From: Margaritispora aquatica
Taxonomy: Eukaryota; Ascomycota; Leotiomycetes; Helotiales; Discinellaceae
Assembly (NCBI GenBank): GCA_007644065.1
Contig: VJWN01000008.1
Coordinates: 1,552,411-1,616,410, forward strand
Length of the DNA: 64,000 nucleotides
Direction of reading: 5' to 3'
A program made the position numbers and the translations under genes. Positions 34,083-46,617 of the stretch are shown in pieces (within the stretch, counting starts at the first letter, position 1; every line of letters starts with the position of its first letter). Under the pieces are notes generated by a model. It did not search any database. It was not told the DNA's origin and worked only from the letters and a program-made list of their open reading frames with translations.

Positions 34083-34854
34083 ATGTCCCACCATTCGAGC
34101 CAAGTGTCTGCGGACTTGATCTGGGAGTGTGTCCGTATGTCACCCTGTTGAATCTCTGCGAAATCGATGCGGTTAGGAAGACGAATGGAGGAAGAATTGG
34201 CCTTGGTTAGATGGAAGATGGAAACTGACGATTGGGAAATACAGGACCCCAAAATGCCTTCCTCGTGAAGCGCGCTGCCAGCGGTGGTGTCCAGTTCTCA
34301 AGAGATCCTTTGAACTTGACCAACCTCCACTCCCGCAAGGTATGCGCTCATCAATCAGAAATTGGAGTTATGTTGCTAATTTGTGGACAGTACGCCGGTT
34401 TTGTCAACGACAAGGTACGATTCACCGCAGAGCTGAGGAGGAGAAGATAGGAGTGAGCACTGTTTTGGAATAGAATACTGATCGATGGGCAGGCTGTTGG
34501 TGTTATCCCAGCTGCAGGCGACAAGGGAGGTGTTACTCTTCTCACCAAGAAGGTCAAGCACCCACAACGCCCAGGAAGCGCCATCAACAAGACCAACTTC
34601 TCCGGCAACAAGTCAACCAGAAAGTGAGTTACGTTCTTTGGTCATGTACAGTGTCCATACTTACGGATACAACTAGGACCTACAAGGGAATCGTCAGCAT
34701 CTCCGCAAAGTCTGGATACCGATCTGATCTCCGTGCCGAAGCTGTTGCCCGCGCATCCCACATCCGTGACTCCCAGCGACCAAAGAAGGACCTCCCAGAG
34801 AAGAAGCTCCGTGGAACCGCAGCAAAGAAGGCGGCTGAGACTAAGGAAGAGTGA
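34083..34854 (+). CDS. rpl28: 60S ribosomal protein L28 (eL28)
   Basis: A cytosolic large-subunit ribosomal protein. Five coding exons: 34083-34134, 34245-34339, 34391-34414, 34493-34623 and 34677-34854; 159 residues. Recognisable blocks are SADLIWECVR, NAFLVKR, GGVQFSRDPLNLTN, HSRKYAGFVND, AVGVIPAAGDKGGVTLLTKK, and a basic C-terminal half with STRKTYKGIVS, YRSDLRAEAVARAS and KKDLPEKKLRG. The third exon is only 24 nt (YAGFVNDK), bounded by GGACAG and GTACGA. Such intron-rich 5' structure is usual for fungal ribosomal genes. It is divergently paired with the DUF2015 gene. Confidence 0.94.
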
Positions 34855-35662
34855 TTTGGTGCATGAAGTGGGAGGGTTTTGATAGCTACAGGTGAACATA
34901 GCTCAATACCAGGAGTTTTTGCAGCATTTAGTCTATGGAGACTGATCATGATTTGCGGCTCTGGGTGACTTTGGTGTGACGAATGTCTCTGGCCATACTG
35001 GAAGCATGGACGATTGCGGCATGAGAAATAGAGTGCTAGCTCGGCTATAGCGAATTCAAGCATCTTGAACCCATTCTCTGACTTCTTTTGTTTTTTTCTA
35101 TGGACCTTGGTACAGAGACACTTGTCCGGAGGCACCAATAGGGTTGATTTAGCATGTGAATAATCGGGCACTTACGCTGCTAGAAGTAAATACTTATCCG
35201 AGCCCCCCCGACTTTGAGTATGCCTCGGCCATTACCATCGGTACTTGTGAAGTATGGGGTACATCCTTACCTTATATTGAGGTTGCCCCCATCGACATGA
35301 CAGGATTTAGACATCACAAGTGTTGAAAGTTGAGGGACATAAATTGATCTGCTTCTTTTTGATAGGTATGACCCCCTGTTCCGATTGGACCGCATCCCCC
35401 ACTAGAGCTAGTCTGAGCTCGAACGACCCCTCCATTCTAGTTCAAACAGTCAGAAGACTGTCTCGAACTTCCTCTCGCCCTTTACATAAACTCAGCATCT
35501 ATTCAGGCAATATTTTCTAACTCTTCTTCTCTTTTCATCTCACAGTTTCCTACATCAGGTACGCAGTTGCATGCTTCTGTTTGCTAGACAATTCAACCAT
35601 TGCGGGGTAGTTATTAACTTGGCTTACTAGAATTCGCGCATACCTCACAACAAATCGCAACA
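34855..35662. other. Intergenic region, upstream of malate dehydrogenase
   Basis: The last 150 bases are pyrimidine-rich (CTAACTCTTCTTCTCTTTTCATC) with a TCACAG that could be the end of a 5' UTR intron. No gene seen. Confidence 0.5.
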
Positions 35663-36974
35663 ATGGGAATCAAGGCCGGTATGTCCATCAGGACAACTCG
35701 AAAGACAATATCAAGTCATCTAACAATTTCATAGTCGTCGCTGGTGCAAGTGGTGGAATTGGACAGGTAAGATTTAACTGCATACCCAAGATTAATGCCA
35801 CCACGCCGACATTTACCTTGATAGCCATTGTCCCTCCTCCTCAAGACCTGCCCACTCATTACCGAATTGGCTTTGTACGATGTTGTGAACACCCCAGGTG
35901 TTGCTGCCGATCTCTCTCACATCTCTTCCCCAGCTGTAGGTCAAGCTTCTCGAGTATACACAAAAACATCGCTGATGAGCGAGACAGAAAATCACTGGCT
36001 ATCTCCCAAAGGATGATGGTGCCAAGCTGGCAATGAAGGATGCAGACATTATTGTCATCCCTGCTGGAATTCCTCGTATGTATAAGTGACTAGGAATACA
36101 GAGAAAGTACTGATGCAGGACAACAGGCAAGCCAGGAATGACTCGTGATGATCTCTTCAACATCAATGCTGGCATTGTTAAGGGTCTCATTGAGGTGATC
36201 GCAGAGGTCGCACCAAAGGCTTATATCCTGATCATCTCTAACCCAGTCAACTCGACCGTCCCAATCGCCGCTGAAGTGCTCAAGGCCAAGGGAGTCTTTG
36301 ACCCAAAGAGACTGTTCGGTGTTACCACTCTCGATGTTGTTCGTGCCGAGACTTTCGTTGCTGAGATTGTTGGCGAGAGCAACCCCCAGAACTTGACCAT
36401 TCCAGTCATTGGAGGTCACTCAGGAGAGACTATCGTCCCTCTCTTCAGCCAGGCTAAGCCAGCTGTCAAGATCCCAGAAGAGAAGATGGCTGCTCTTATC
36501 AAGCGTGTTCAATTTGGTGGTGACGAGGTTGTGGCTGCTAAGGACGGAGCTGGATCTGCTACTCTATCTATGGCATACGCTGGTTTCCGGTACGCTCCCC
36601 CATCTAATGACTCAATATGTGCTAACCAAGACACAGATTCGCCGAGGCAGTTCTTAAGGGTCTGAGCGGCGAGAAGGGCATAATCACCCCAACCTTCGTC
36701 TACCTCCCAGGTGTTCCAGGTGGTGAGGAGATCTACAAGGAGACCGGCTGCGAATTCTTCTCTGTTCCAGTTGAGCTCGGCGTAAGTGTTTGATAATGCA
36801 AAAACAGACGACCAAATTCTAACATGTGACCAGAAAAACGGAGTTGAGAAGGTTTACAACCCTCTCACAAACCTCGACGAGGGCGAGAAGACTCTTCTCA
36901 AGGCTTGTATCGAAGGTCTCAAGGGCAACATTTCAAAGGGTGTCACCTTTGCCCACAACCCACCACAAAAGTAG
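35663..36974 (+). CDS. Malate dehydrogenase, cytosolic type, NAD-dependent
   Basis: Interconverts malate and oxaloacetate. Seven exons: 35663-35678, 35735-35766, 35825-35935, 35988-36075, 36127-36589, 36637-36781, 36834-36974; 331 residues. Rossmann nucleotide-binding loop GASGGIG at 9-15; substrate-binding arginines in [15 protein letters not shown] (R83, R89) and R155 in LDVVRA; catalytic pair D152 and H180 ([10 protein letters not shown]). The protein starts directly at the Rossmann fold (MGIKAVVAG), so it lacks a mitochondrial presequence, and it ends PPQK without a peroxisomal PTS1 tripeptide, which indicates the cytosolic isoform. All six junctions preserve the frame. It is convergent with trs33. 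Confidence 0.95.
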
Positions 36975-37683
36975 TCTCCCTATCATCTTTCAACTCCATC
37001 GGTATTTTCCTTTCCAATAAAAAAAACCATCGCATGCATACGAACCAAAACTGGATTCACGTCTCTCTTTTGTCCTCTTCACCTCCGTACGGCGGCATCA
37101 ATACAATAAGCAACAAAATGATAGATCTGTTTGGTAGGAATTTTGACTGATCGTTGGCATTTGCTTAGATAGGCTGTGAAGCTCTTTTCCGACCTTTCTC
37201 GATACATGAGTTGAACTGCTACTTGCTTTCTTTCATTTGTGCGCTTTGTCGCTGTGGGACGAGCATGAATGATTAGGAACGCAGAGTGAGGATTGTTGAT
37301 TGAAGAGGCCTGGATTCGGTTTTGGGACTACTTACTTACAACGTGGTTTGTAGTCATGGTTTAGACTTTCACCGTGGCTAATTCAAAGAACTTTTAACAA
37401 GCTTCATCTCTCCATCCCTGCTTCGTAGATGTGATCAGATGCCTCTATAAGCTCTTGTGAGTCCTCTCAATTCAGTGCATCTATGCCTTCTAAAACGCCG
37501 AGATGCTGCCCAAGTTCCGCCAAAATGCAACCAAATCAAAACGCCAGAAATGCTATGCCGCTAAACCGCACGAGAAAACAGTCAACATGATAGCTCTGGT
37601 ACCCCATTCACTTGCCGCCTCTTCATCTCACATTGTATCTTCTCGTTCGAGAATCAAGAATGTTGATCGCTAATAAGTCAACA
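36975..37683. other. Intergenic region between convergent genes
   Basis: 3' flanks of the malate dehydrogenase and trs33 genes. No gene or notable repeat seen. Confidence 0.5.
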
Positions 37684-38738
37684 TCATGACTTCACAACAA
37701 TACTCTTGATCTGAAACGTTGCTCCAGGGAGCTCGTTCGTCTCAGCGTGCACAGTTGCATTGATACCCATGCTTGCTAGGGCGCCGCGAATGATGCCGCA
37801 TGGGAACCAGAGGAACTGGATTCACGATTAGTGACTAGTTGCTGTGGAGGAGGGAATATAGGAAGTAGGAGAGTCAAGAGAGACGACAATGGCAATGGCA
37901 ACGATAACAGTGAGGTGAGAAGAAATTGTGACATACAGGCTGTGCCCTCACCACCGCCTGTCCCCCAGCTTCTGTGCTCATCCGTGCAAAGGGCTTGAAT
38001 GAATTATCTGTCAAGACGTAAACTCCCTGTTTGTTATTTTGCGTTAGCTATGTATTCTGGCTTGGAAATTGCGAGGAAATGTAGAATTAAAGGAGAATAA
38101 GGACACTAACCCGATGGTTCGTCTTCAGGTTGTCGATCTGTTTCCTGAATACGAGCATCCACAGGTCTTTGCAGAGGAATTTGATCACGTCTAGTGTGTC
38201 TGTGAAGCGTGGCCTGTCGCGGGAGAATCTAGAGGGGAATTGTCAGCTTCATGCTCGCTCGCCCGCTCTCTTTGAAAATAAAATGGCGACATCTCTGCAC
38301 TTGCTGCCGCCTCCATACAGGCCTGGGGCAGTTTGTGACCTTCCTCCCATGATCCGAAGAATGAGCAAGCAAATAAACATACCTCTCCACCAGCCCCTGC
38401 CCAACCCTATACCCCAGACTCTCCAAGCGAAAGAACACCGCATCCCGCTCCTCATCCTCGTCCATCTTCCTCGCGCCGCCGCCGGCGCCCAATCCACCGA
38501 TGCCCAGCCCACCGGTCTTGGTGCTCCCACCGCCAGCGGCCACGCTCCCTTCCTTCGCAGCAGTCGCGGAGGAGCTGTATACGGCGCCGTCGTCGAGCGA
38601 CGAGGCGTCCACTTCGTTCACGATCCGGTAGGCCATGGGTACGATTTCGATCATGAGGAGGTCGAGGCACGAGACGTTCAGGAAGCTTGCTGTGGGGTCC
38701 GTGGCGTTGTAGGGCGGGAGGGGCGAGTCGAAGGACAT
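37684..38738 (-). CDS. trs33: TRAPP complex subunit Trs33 (TRAPPC6-like)
   Basis: A Bet3-family core subunit of the TRAPP tethering/GEF complexes acting on Rab GTPases at the Golgi. Exons are 38738-38383, 38228-38111, 38026-37937 and 37815-37684; 231 residues. Motifs include [18 protein letters not shown] (N-terminal helix), [16 protein letters not shown] across the first junction, [48 protein letters not shown] and [16 protein letters not shown]. Between about residues 50 and 95 there is a Gly/Ser/Ala-rich, disordered insert that is absent from short yeast homologues and is common in filamentous fungi. Exon 1 is GC-rich. The start is set by [12 protein letters not shown]. Confidence 0.93.
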
Positions 38739-41700
38739 CTTGCGTGTGCGTGTTTGATGTAATGGGAGGTGGTGTGGTGGTGCTTGGTTCTTGCTATTCT
38801 CTGCGCTTTCGTATGTATGCGCTTATGCCTTTGGTTTGGCTGTTTCCTGGCTTGTACAGTACTGTGCGTAGGTTTTTCTATGCGATCGTGCTGGATATGA
38901 TTGCTTGTGTGTGTGTTGGAAGAATTGGAGGTCTGCGATCCGAATAATGAGGGGCATTGGCTGGGTCTGGATGTTGTGCTGTTCGGAGGTGAGTGTGGGG
39001 GAGAGCTTCTAGAGCTCAGGGCGTGGTGAATATCTCAACCGGGATTACACTTTACCCGAGTTTGAGCCGTGGGCTCATAACATCTCGCAGATTCTCAAGA
39101 CCTCTAGGTACTAAGTATGCGATGTCAGATTATGGGTATCTTTTGATACTAGAATCAGTTATCTAATCACTATTATAGTATCACGGCAGTATCAATTTCT
39201 TGTTGCACGCACCATCGGCTTATGTTTGGTGCATTTTCGACTAGGTGAACATGTGCTGAGAATTATTCTTTGAAGCTTTCCAGTCTACTGCTTAAGTCCA
39301 AAGTGCATGGTAAGGGAATGAAAGTAGTCTGATGGATCTAAATGACAGCAACCAAGTCGTATTCATGTTCAGAAGTATACCCATACCCAGACTGGATCCT
39401 TGCTGGTATCAATTTAGTCGTTCGTGACCAGTAGGTACGAGTTCACGCAGTGTTTAGCGAAGGGAAGGGGTCGGTGGATATTAACGAGTTGATGACTTCT
39501 CTGCATGTGCTGAAACATATAGAATGACCAACAGGCTAGATGTTCGATCGATCTGAATAGAAATCCCCTCGAATTACCTGAATCATTACCGCATTGGTGG
39601 ATCCTACGTATGGCTTGACGAGATGAACTGCTTTGAAGTGCGAAGTACGCAAGAGCGAACTAAGCGATTGTATCTAGTTTGTAGTGTAAGCATCCTTCCT
39701 CAAATAATAACAAGAAGCGGAAAACCGAGGCACTGTATAATCGAGTGGAAATATCTAAGCGATACCTACATGATCCCAATATCCATTCACTTGTGTGAAC
39801 ACGTTCACAGCCATGGTATACAGGTAACAAGCTTACTTAGCATATAACTATCTATATATATCATGTCATCTAGCACTTTAATTGGAGGGCGTGTGTAGCC
39901 TGTGCTTGCTCTGTCTTCCCATCGCTTATAGTAACAATTCCTATCAAGCATGTGAATGATGAGTATTCGTAAGCTCTATTGAAAACAGCCTCGTAGTTGT
40001 ATAATTACGTACGTCAAGTTGTCCGGCTTGGTCTTTAGATGTTTCTTAACATACATGAGCATATAAATGGTTCTGATGTTTGATTGTGACAAGGTCTCCA
40101 GCTGTTAAGATACCGAGCACAGCAACGGCATTTTGGAGGCCAGCTCACTATTGCCGTAGCAAGCGAGAGGATTTTCATCTAATCAAGATCTTGTTGGCTC
40201 CAAGCTAAGTCATGAGTATGCATGAACGGCATCTAAAATAATCTTGCAAACTTCCCTAAGTCATAGGTAGAATATCTTGCTAGTTTCCTTACCATCATGG
40301 AAACTCTCATTGGGCATGTCTACATCAAAACCTGAAATACGTGGATTGATCGACAACTGTGGCAAATTGTAAGCTGTTTTCCTCGTTTCTCGAGCTTATG
40401 TCGTCTCGAGGTCGTGTACGAAATTGCGGGGTAGATGATAAACAATGTACTACAATCTCATTTACAAGCATATCTCAAATTCCCGATGCTAAATATAACA
40501 CTGTCCCATTCAGCGTCTAGTTACACTTGAGACCATGACCATGAGAATGGAATGTCGTGGTAACTACGAAGTGACAACAACATTCCTCTCCTTTTCCTAG
40601 CTCATAGCAAATCGCCACATCCACCCGCTTCCAAGGTAAAACAAGCGAGCACTCAGGGGCAACGCCCGAGCAACACTGTACATCACCAGCTGCACGATTG
40701 TGGCTCGTGATGAGGATTTTGCCGCCAACCACCCAAAGCTTTCCTGGCTGCGCATCCACCCAACCAGTTGTAGGCATCGGCCCAGCGTGCAGCGTCAGTT
40801 TTGGAGCTTAGGAGACGCCGATCGGGGACCTGCAGAAAAGCCAACCCGCTCCTGAGCGAGTTGTGGTCCTCTTTGTACATGAAACACGAGTCTGGCTCCC
40901 CGAAGATAAAAAAAGGAAAGAAGAAAAAAGATACTCAGATACCAGTGGCAGGAATCGGAAGTTTGTTTGTCTCTGAGCACAACATTTAACCGAAACATGT
41001 CCAGCAGCTCGAGCCTCGAATGTCGACGAAGACAAGGCAAAGCAGCTGAAAAAGTGCTCGTCGTGCTTGTGTCTGGACCAGAAGTTCAGGAGATCAGGGG
41101 CAAAAGATACCCGGGTACAGGAACAAGATAACCTGCAAGTGACGTACTTTTCCTTGAAGACATCCCTGCTCCTATTTTTTTGAAGGATCCAGGAAATTCA
41201 GCTTCCTTGTTGACTTTTGCGCCATGTCCAAAGACCAAAGACATCACGCCGAAATTGATGGACATGAGAGTGACAATGTCGAGACATTTGCACCGAGCAG
41301 TCTGAGATTATGGAATATGGCTTGATATGCAGATGGGGCTATATTTATCTTTTTGTCTCTAGATGAACGACGTAGCGAGGGTAAACGAGGATGTGGATTG
41401 ACACAAGGCATGATTATACGAAGTTGGTCCACGACTTCAATCCACTGCTGTCGACTGCCTCTCCACTCAAAAGCTTCGAGAATCTTAGTAAAGAACGATA
41501 GACGATACTTTACTGCATTGATTATAAAGACCGTTGGACCCACAGGTGTTCCTGCAAGCCGCGATTTGATATTCAGAAGGTGAACGACCCTATAGTAAAG
41601 TACCTGCGAAGATGCGAAAGATTGAAAGAGTCAGTCACAAAGAACTCAGGAAGAGCTCGGAATGAAATGCGATGGTGAACAATATGTAAAGAAAAACTTA

Positions 41701-42493
41701 GTTCAGTAGGTAACTTAGGTTCGGCATCTCCCTCTCCCTCTCCCTCTCCCTAGCCCCTTCTTAGGTCTGTTCTTTGGACTGGACCCTATTTTATATTTTT
41801 ATTTCATTTTATTTATTCACTATCTTGTCTTGGTGCTCACGGTGATCATGACAGTGACAGTGTTCTGATGCACCTGGACCTTTCTCCTGTCTCCTGAATC
41901 CTGATCAAAATCACTAATAATTTCGCTATTCCGGCAGCCAACCAGACCGCCTTGCCTGTAATTTTAAAGGTCCATGTCCATCCCATTCATCCCCATCCAT
42001 CACCATCCCATCCCTATCATCCATCACCCGTCACCCATCAACCAAGTCCCGCGCCCGTTTTTTGAACTTCCTCCTAAAAGTTACCACTGACTACTGACTG
42101 ACTGACCGACCGAACCACACCAGCCAGTAGTCCACACTGCATACATCCACCACACACATCCACTCACAACACACCAAAACCTAAACTTCCATTCCAACGC
42201 TCTCCCATCCTGCAACCTGCGACCTGCGACTTTTGAAGAAAGAGCCCTCCCCTCCGTCTCCTTGCCGACAACGCGACTCGAACCACTCGGTTTCCAAGAC
42301 CAACACCACCAACACCCAAACATCGACAATTATTTACATTCGTTTTTCCCGCACATCCCTCGTTCCCTCTCTACTGGTCTACTACGATTGAGATCCTTTT
42401 TACATTCTCTTACAATCTGCTATCATTGCCAACCAGGCAGACGGTGCATAAACACAATTCAAGCTGTCTGCTACTACTGTACAATCGCCAGAC
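38739..42493. other. 3.75-kb gene-free region, upstream of knr4 and trs33
   Basis: Divergent upstream region of trs33 (-) and knr4 (+), unusually long for this window. No exon chain found. A 6-bp (CTCCCT)4 tract lies at 41728-41751, and CATCC/CATCACC-rich sequence at about 41990-42045 may belong to a long knr4 5' UTR. Confidence 0.45.
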
Positions 42494-44266
42494 ATGGCGT
42501 CGTGAGTTCATCCCTTTCACCTTTGCGCATGCAATTATCAACCCAGCAGCTCGGCCTGCTTCAATGTAACACTACTAATATTCTATCTGCTTCAGGTTCG
42601 GCTCTGCCTTTCGATCGTTTTGGCATACTATGACAAGTTATGACCGCCGTATGTTATCTGCCCAGCCTTAGGAGGATACATTTTAACCAGATACACAGAT
42701 TCTTCTTATGACTCTCCCTACCGGACAGGACAACACGTTCCGCTCGCTCAAAGCCGACATGCCCCTCTCACATCTGTTGCAACGACGGCTTCAGAATCTC
42801 GTGCAGATGTCAGTTCTCCATACTTTGAGGATGGTGGCAGATACTCTACCTCAGCGCTGAACAACAGTGCTTACCCTGGATCTCCCATGGGACAACCACA
42901 AAGTCCACACCCGCACTCCCCATACTCCCCTGGAATGAGATCAAGTGCGGCATTACAGAGGTCAAACACAAATGAAAACTTCGAGAATGTTGCGCCAGGA
43001 GAGATACAACTACAGGCATTCCAAGAGGGTCTTCCTCCGCCCCCACCACCAGGACATTCATGGAAGCGGATTGATAGATGGGCAGAGGAACACTATCCGG
43101 AGCTTTTTGATCAATTAGGAGAAGGTTGCACATCGAATGATCTGAACGAATTAGAACACCAGCTTGACTGTTCACTTCCAATGGAGGTTAGAGAATCTTT
43201 GCAGAACCATGATGGTCAAGAAAGGGGAGGCATGCCAACCGGAATAATCTTTGGATGCATGCTTTTGGACTGCGAGGAAATTGTGCAAGAATGGGAAAAT
43301 TGGAAGAAGGTCAACTCGGAATTTCTTACTGAGCCTATCAAGTTCAAAGCTGCAACACCATTGAAGGCTTTGGGTGGCAGCTCTTCCGCTTCGTCCTCAA
43401 AGGCACCTGCTCAAAACTCACAAAACCCAATGTGGAGACAGGATTTACTTGCTCGCCAGGATTCGACACCTCCTAACAGTATCCAAAAGGTCTATGCTCA
43501 CCCTGCTTGGATCCCACTTGTTCGTGATTGGGGTGGAAACAACTTGGCTGTCGATTTAGCACCTGGTCCAGCTGGTAAATGGGGTCAAGTCATCCTCTTT
43601 GGTAGAGACTATGATCGCAAGTATGTGGTTGCACGATCTTGGTCTGCATTCCTCGCAATGTTTGCAGACGACTTGGGCAGTGGGAAATGGTTTGTAGATG
43701 AGGAGACCAATGAGCTTAAGCTCAGAGAGTTCAAGCAGAGGAATGTTGAGCCAGGGTATTTGGACATCTTGAGATGGAGAATGGACCAAAAGTACGGACG
43801 CAAGGATAACCGTCGTCGATCTCAAGCCCCTCCAGCGAATGGCCAAGCACCCGGATCCCCAAGCGGCTCTCCATACGCCAGCCCAATTGCTGAGACAGGA
43901 GAGCCACGAGGACGCTCAATGCAGCGATTCAGCGGAGCTTCACCTATGCCTAGTCCTAATCGACCAAACTTCAAGTCTCCTTTGGCAAGGGTCAAGGAGG
44001 AAATCCCAGCCCCAATGAAGCTTCGAACCAACGGCATCAAACCGGAAAAGTTAGTGGAAGTCGAGACGCCCCGCCCTAGCGAGGATCAGAAGCAAAACAA
44101 GACTTTAGAATCTCTTTTAGAGGCAGTTACACCCGTTACTCAAGTCAATGGTAACGAGACCACGAAGACAGATGAGGCGAAGGTAGACACTGTACCACTG
44201 GTCAATGGCACGTCGAAGAAGGCAACAGTTGAGGATGATACCACGATGAAGACGATTGAGATATAG
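42494..44266 (+). CDS. knr4: Knr4/Smi1 cell-wall synthesis regulator
   Basis: Knr4/Smi1 is a largely disordered hub protein that coordinates glucan/chitin synthesis with the wall-integrity MAP kinase pathway. Exons are 42494-42501 (8 nt), 42596-42648 and 42699-44266; 542 residues. The 8-nt first coding exon (M-A-S) is supported by GTGAGT and by the conserved start MASFGSAFRSFWHTMTSYDR. The next junction (ATACACAG) gives RHSSYDSPYRTG. The SMI1/KNR4 domain spans about 110-315: WKRIDRWAEEHYPEL, LGEGCTSNDLNELE, GGMPTGIIFGCMLLDCEEI, AHPAWIPLVRDWGGNN, VDLAPGPAGKWGQVI, FGRDYD. Flanking regions are Ser/Pro-rich and disordered, typical of the family and probably phosphorylated. Confidence 0.94.
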
Positions 44267-45184
44267 ATATCGCCACGGTCTTTTGATTCCCGCGAGCAAC
44301 ATGGGACAAGGCGTTTGGGAGCTTGTAATTTGGTTCTCTTGACGAGAGAACCTGTCATGACAATGACATGCATTTGGGGGGCTTTCTATCTTGCCCGATA
44401 CCTTTCCCACACCATAAATAGGATCAGGAGGCGTAATTGAAGTTGACCGTATGAACGAAGTGGATGGTTTTCGATTAAGTTTCTTTTTCAATTCAGAGCT
44501 ACAAGCTGATGGAGGCAGTTCCGAGCTTGTATTTTTGTCTCTGCTGGCTCGGGGATGGGGCGATAACATTCAATGTACAATTAAGAGACGTGGCAGCTGT
44601 TGAGTGGCATTTTTCTTTCATTTCTGTTTGAGTGTAAAGCAAGGGGATGAGAGGATGGGTATTCGATGCCGAGTTTTTGGGAAGGGCTTAGGAGAACGCT
44701 TACGGCTTGTATGTATGTGACGAGATCAAGGTCGATGGCATTGTGCCTTCTGCGAACTCGGTCTTGCTTAATCATGCGCGTAACATGATTGAAAGGGGAG
44801 TAATTGCTACTAGGAATTAAACATATACCATTCATATTTCATGTACTGCCCTACGTGAGTATCAAATTCTCGATAGATACCTTTATCTTACGCATTTCTC
44901 AAATCCACCCATCGCTGTGATTATGATGAGCCTTTTCCACTTTAATGCCAAGATCTAACGATCATGTGATCAGTTTCAGTTAATCCGAGAGCAGGGCAGT
45001 GTAGGTAATCGTCAGCCTCAACCACGCAAGCTCCAGCTTCACTAGCACTCCACTTTCATCCTCTCCACGACAACTCTGTCTACTGCAAAGAAGAAGATAG
45101 CACCTGAATAGTTCACGAACTTCTGCGATCTCATCAAAATACCATTCGAGTAACGATAACCCACTTCTACATAGCTTCAACACC
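44267..45184. other. Intergenic region
   Basis: 3' flank of knr4 and upstream region of vps68. Minus-strand frames here are not supported. Confidence 0.5.
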
Positions 45185-45970
45185 ATGTCTCACGAGGAGC
45201 GCCTCTGGAAGTTCAGGAAGCCGGAATGGATGAACAGTGCTACTACTAGGAGCGCGGGTGTATATGGCTCTGGTGCTTTGGTATGTGCGAACTTTCTTTC
45301 AAAGCAAGGTGGATGGTTATGCAGGAATTACGATGCGCAATTCGGGGAGGCTGGACATTGAAGGACGAGATGCGGGAAGCCTGAATGCGATTGATGCTTG
45401 GATCTTATTCTATTTGTAGCATTTCGCAAAGGGTCAAGAAGCTTGTTTAACAAGAGAAACATGCTAACAATGCCTTTCAGTTCTCCCTCGCCTTCTTCGT
45501 CCTCCTCGACGCAGCCGTCTGGTCGCACTCCCCCAAAAACGGCTCCGACAACCCCGAAATTCACATCCAGTTCATCGACTGGCTTCCGCTGATCTTCTCG
45601 TCTCTTGGAATGCTGATTATCAACTCCATCGAGAAGACGCGCCTATCTGCCGACTCGTTCTCGTACTCTGGAAGTGGGGTTGCGTGGAAGGCGAGGGTGG
45701 TGCTCTTCCTGGGCTTTGCGAGTTTGGCGGGAGGTATGGCGGGCGGTGTTACGGTCTTGGTGCTGAAGTATATCGTGCCTGGTGCCGTGCTGCCGACGCT
45801 TTATATGGGTGTTGCGAATGTGGTGGCTAATGCGTTGGTTATGCTGAGGTGAGTTATGGTGTTGGTGGTGTTGGGCGAAAGCACAGGGAATACTGACATC
45901 GTATAGCACTGTTGTTCTTTGGATCTCACAGAATATTGAGGATGAGTACTCCTACAACTTGTCGTTGTAA
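45185..45970 (+). CDS. vps68: Vps68, endosomal membrane protein (UPF0220/TMEM50 family)
   Basis: A small four-helix membrane protein that associates with ESCRT and Vps55 at endosomes and takes part in late endosome-to-vacuole sorting. Exons are 45185-45280, 45481-45848 and 45907-45970; 175 residues. The first intron is 200 nt, the longest in any gene model here, and ends CTAACAATGCCTTTCAG. Recognisable parts are the N-terminal RSAGVYGSGALFSLAFFVLLDA across that junction, IQFIDWLPLIFSSLGMLIIN, a third helix (ARVVLFLGFASLAGGMAGG), a fourth helix around MGVANVVANALVML, and the end WISQNIEDEYSYNLSL. The length matches the family. Same strand as gpi13, 648 nt upstream of it. Confidence 0.92.
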
Positions 45971-46617
45971 TGGAGCGAATTTGAGCTGGGACGAGGCTAT
46001 GAAGGAGGGGTTCTGGCCATGGAGGGGCTGACAGTCACTATATCGGATAATAAGCAGGCACTGGCTTTGAAGGATCAATCAGGGATAAGGATTCAATATT
46101 GTATCGTCCTTCTGTAGTATTACATCAATGTTATATGAATAAGAGAGCGTAGAGGATTTGCCTTGACTCGGTTCTTATCTGAAGCACTTAGTGAAGAACA
46201 TGTCGCCGACCTTTACCAGTTAATGCTTTTCAGTCCCAGTTTTGATGAATATAATTCTAATTGCATATGACCAGAAGTTGTAACAAGCTAGAATTCAAGA
46301 GCATTACTCGAATTAGTTTTGAAGAAGTTGTGAGTGAAACCGTCCGGAGATCATGCCGAAGATCCCTGGAAATCATCGCGTCCACCAAAAAGTGGTCGCG
46401 ACGTCAGGAGAGTGTCGAATTTACAACTTTACGTACCATCAGACCAGACATTCCTTCAATTCTTCTCTTCTTCTCATGGCTTTCAAATTTTTACCTTCTA
46501 CATTTCTGCGGTAGTCTCTTCTTTGTTCACAACTTATATTCGAGACACAATTCCATTGCCAATCGCATTCGCTACACTTCGCACTTTGGCCTCAGCTCTA
46601 TTTCAGAGCACTCCGCC
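45971..46617. other. Intergenic region upstream of gpi13
   Basis: No gene seen. An open frame runs into gpi13 from 46261, but its N-terminal part lacks coding character and probably represents promoter and 5' UTR. Confidence 0.5.
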
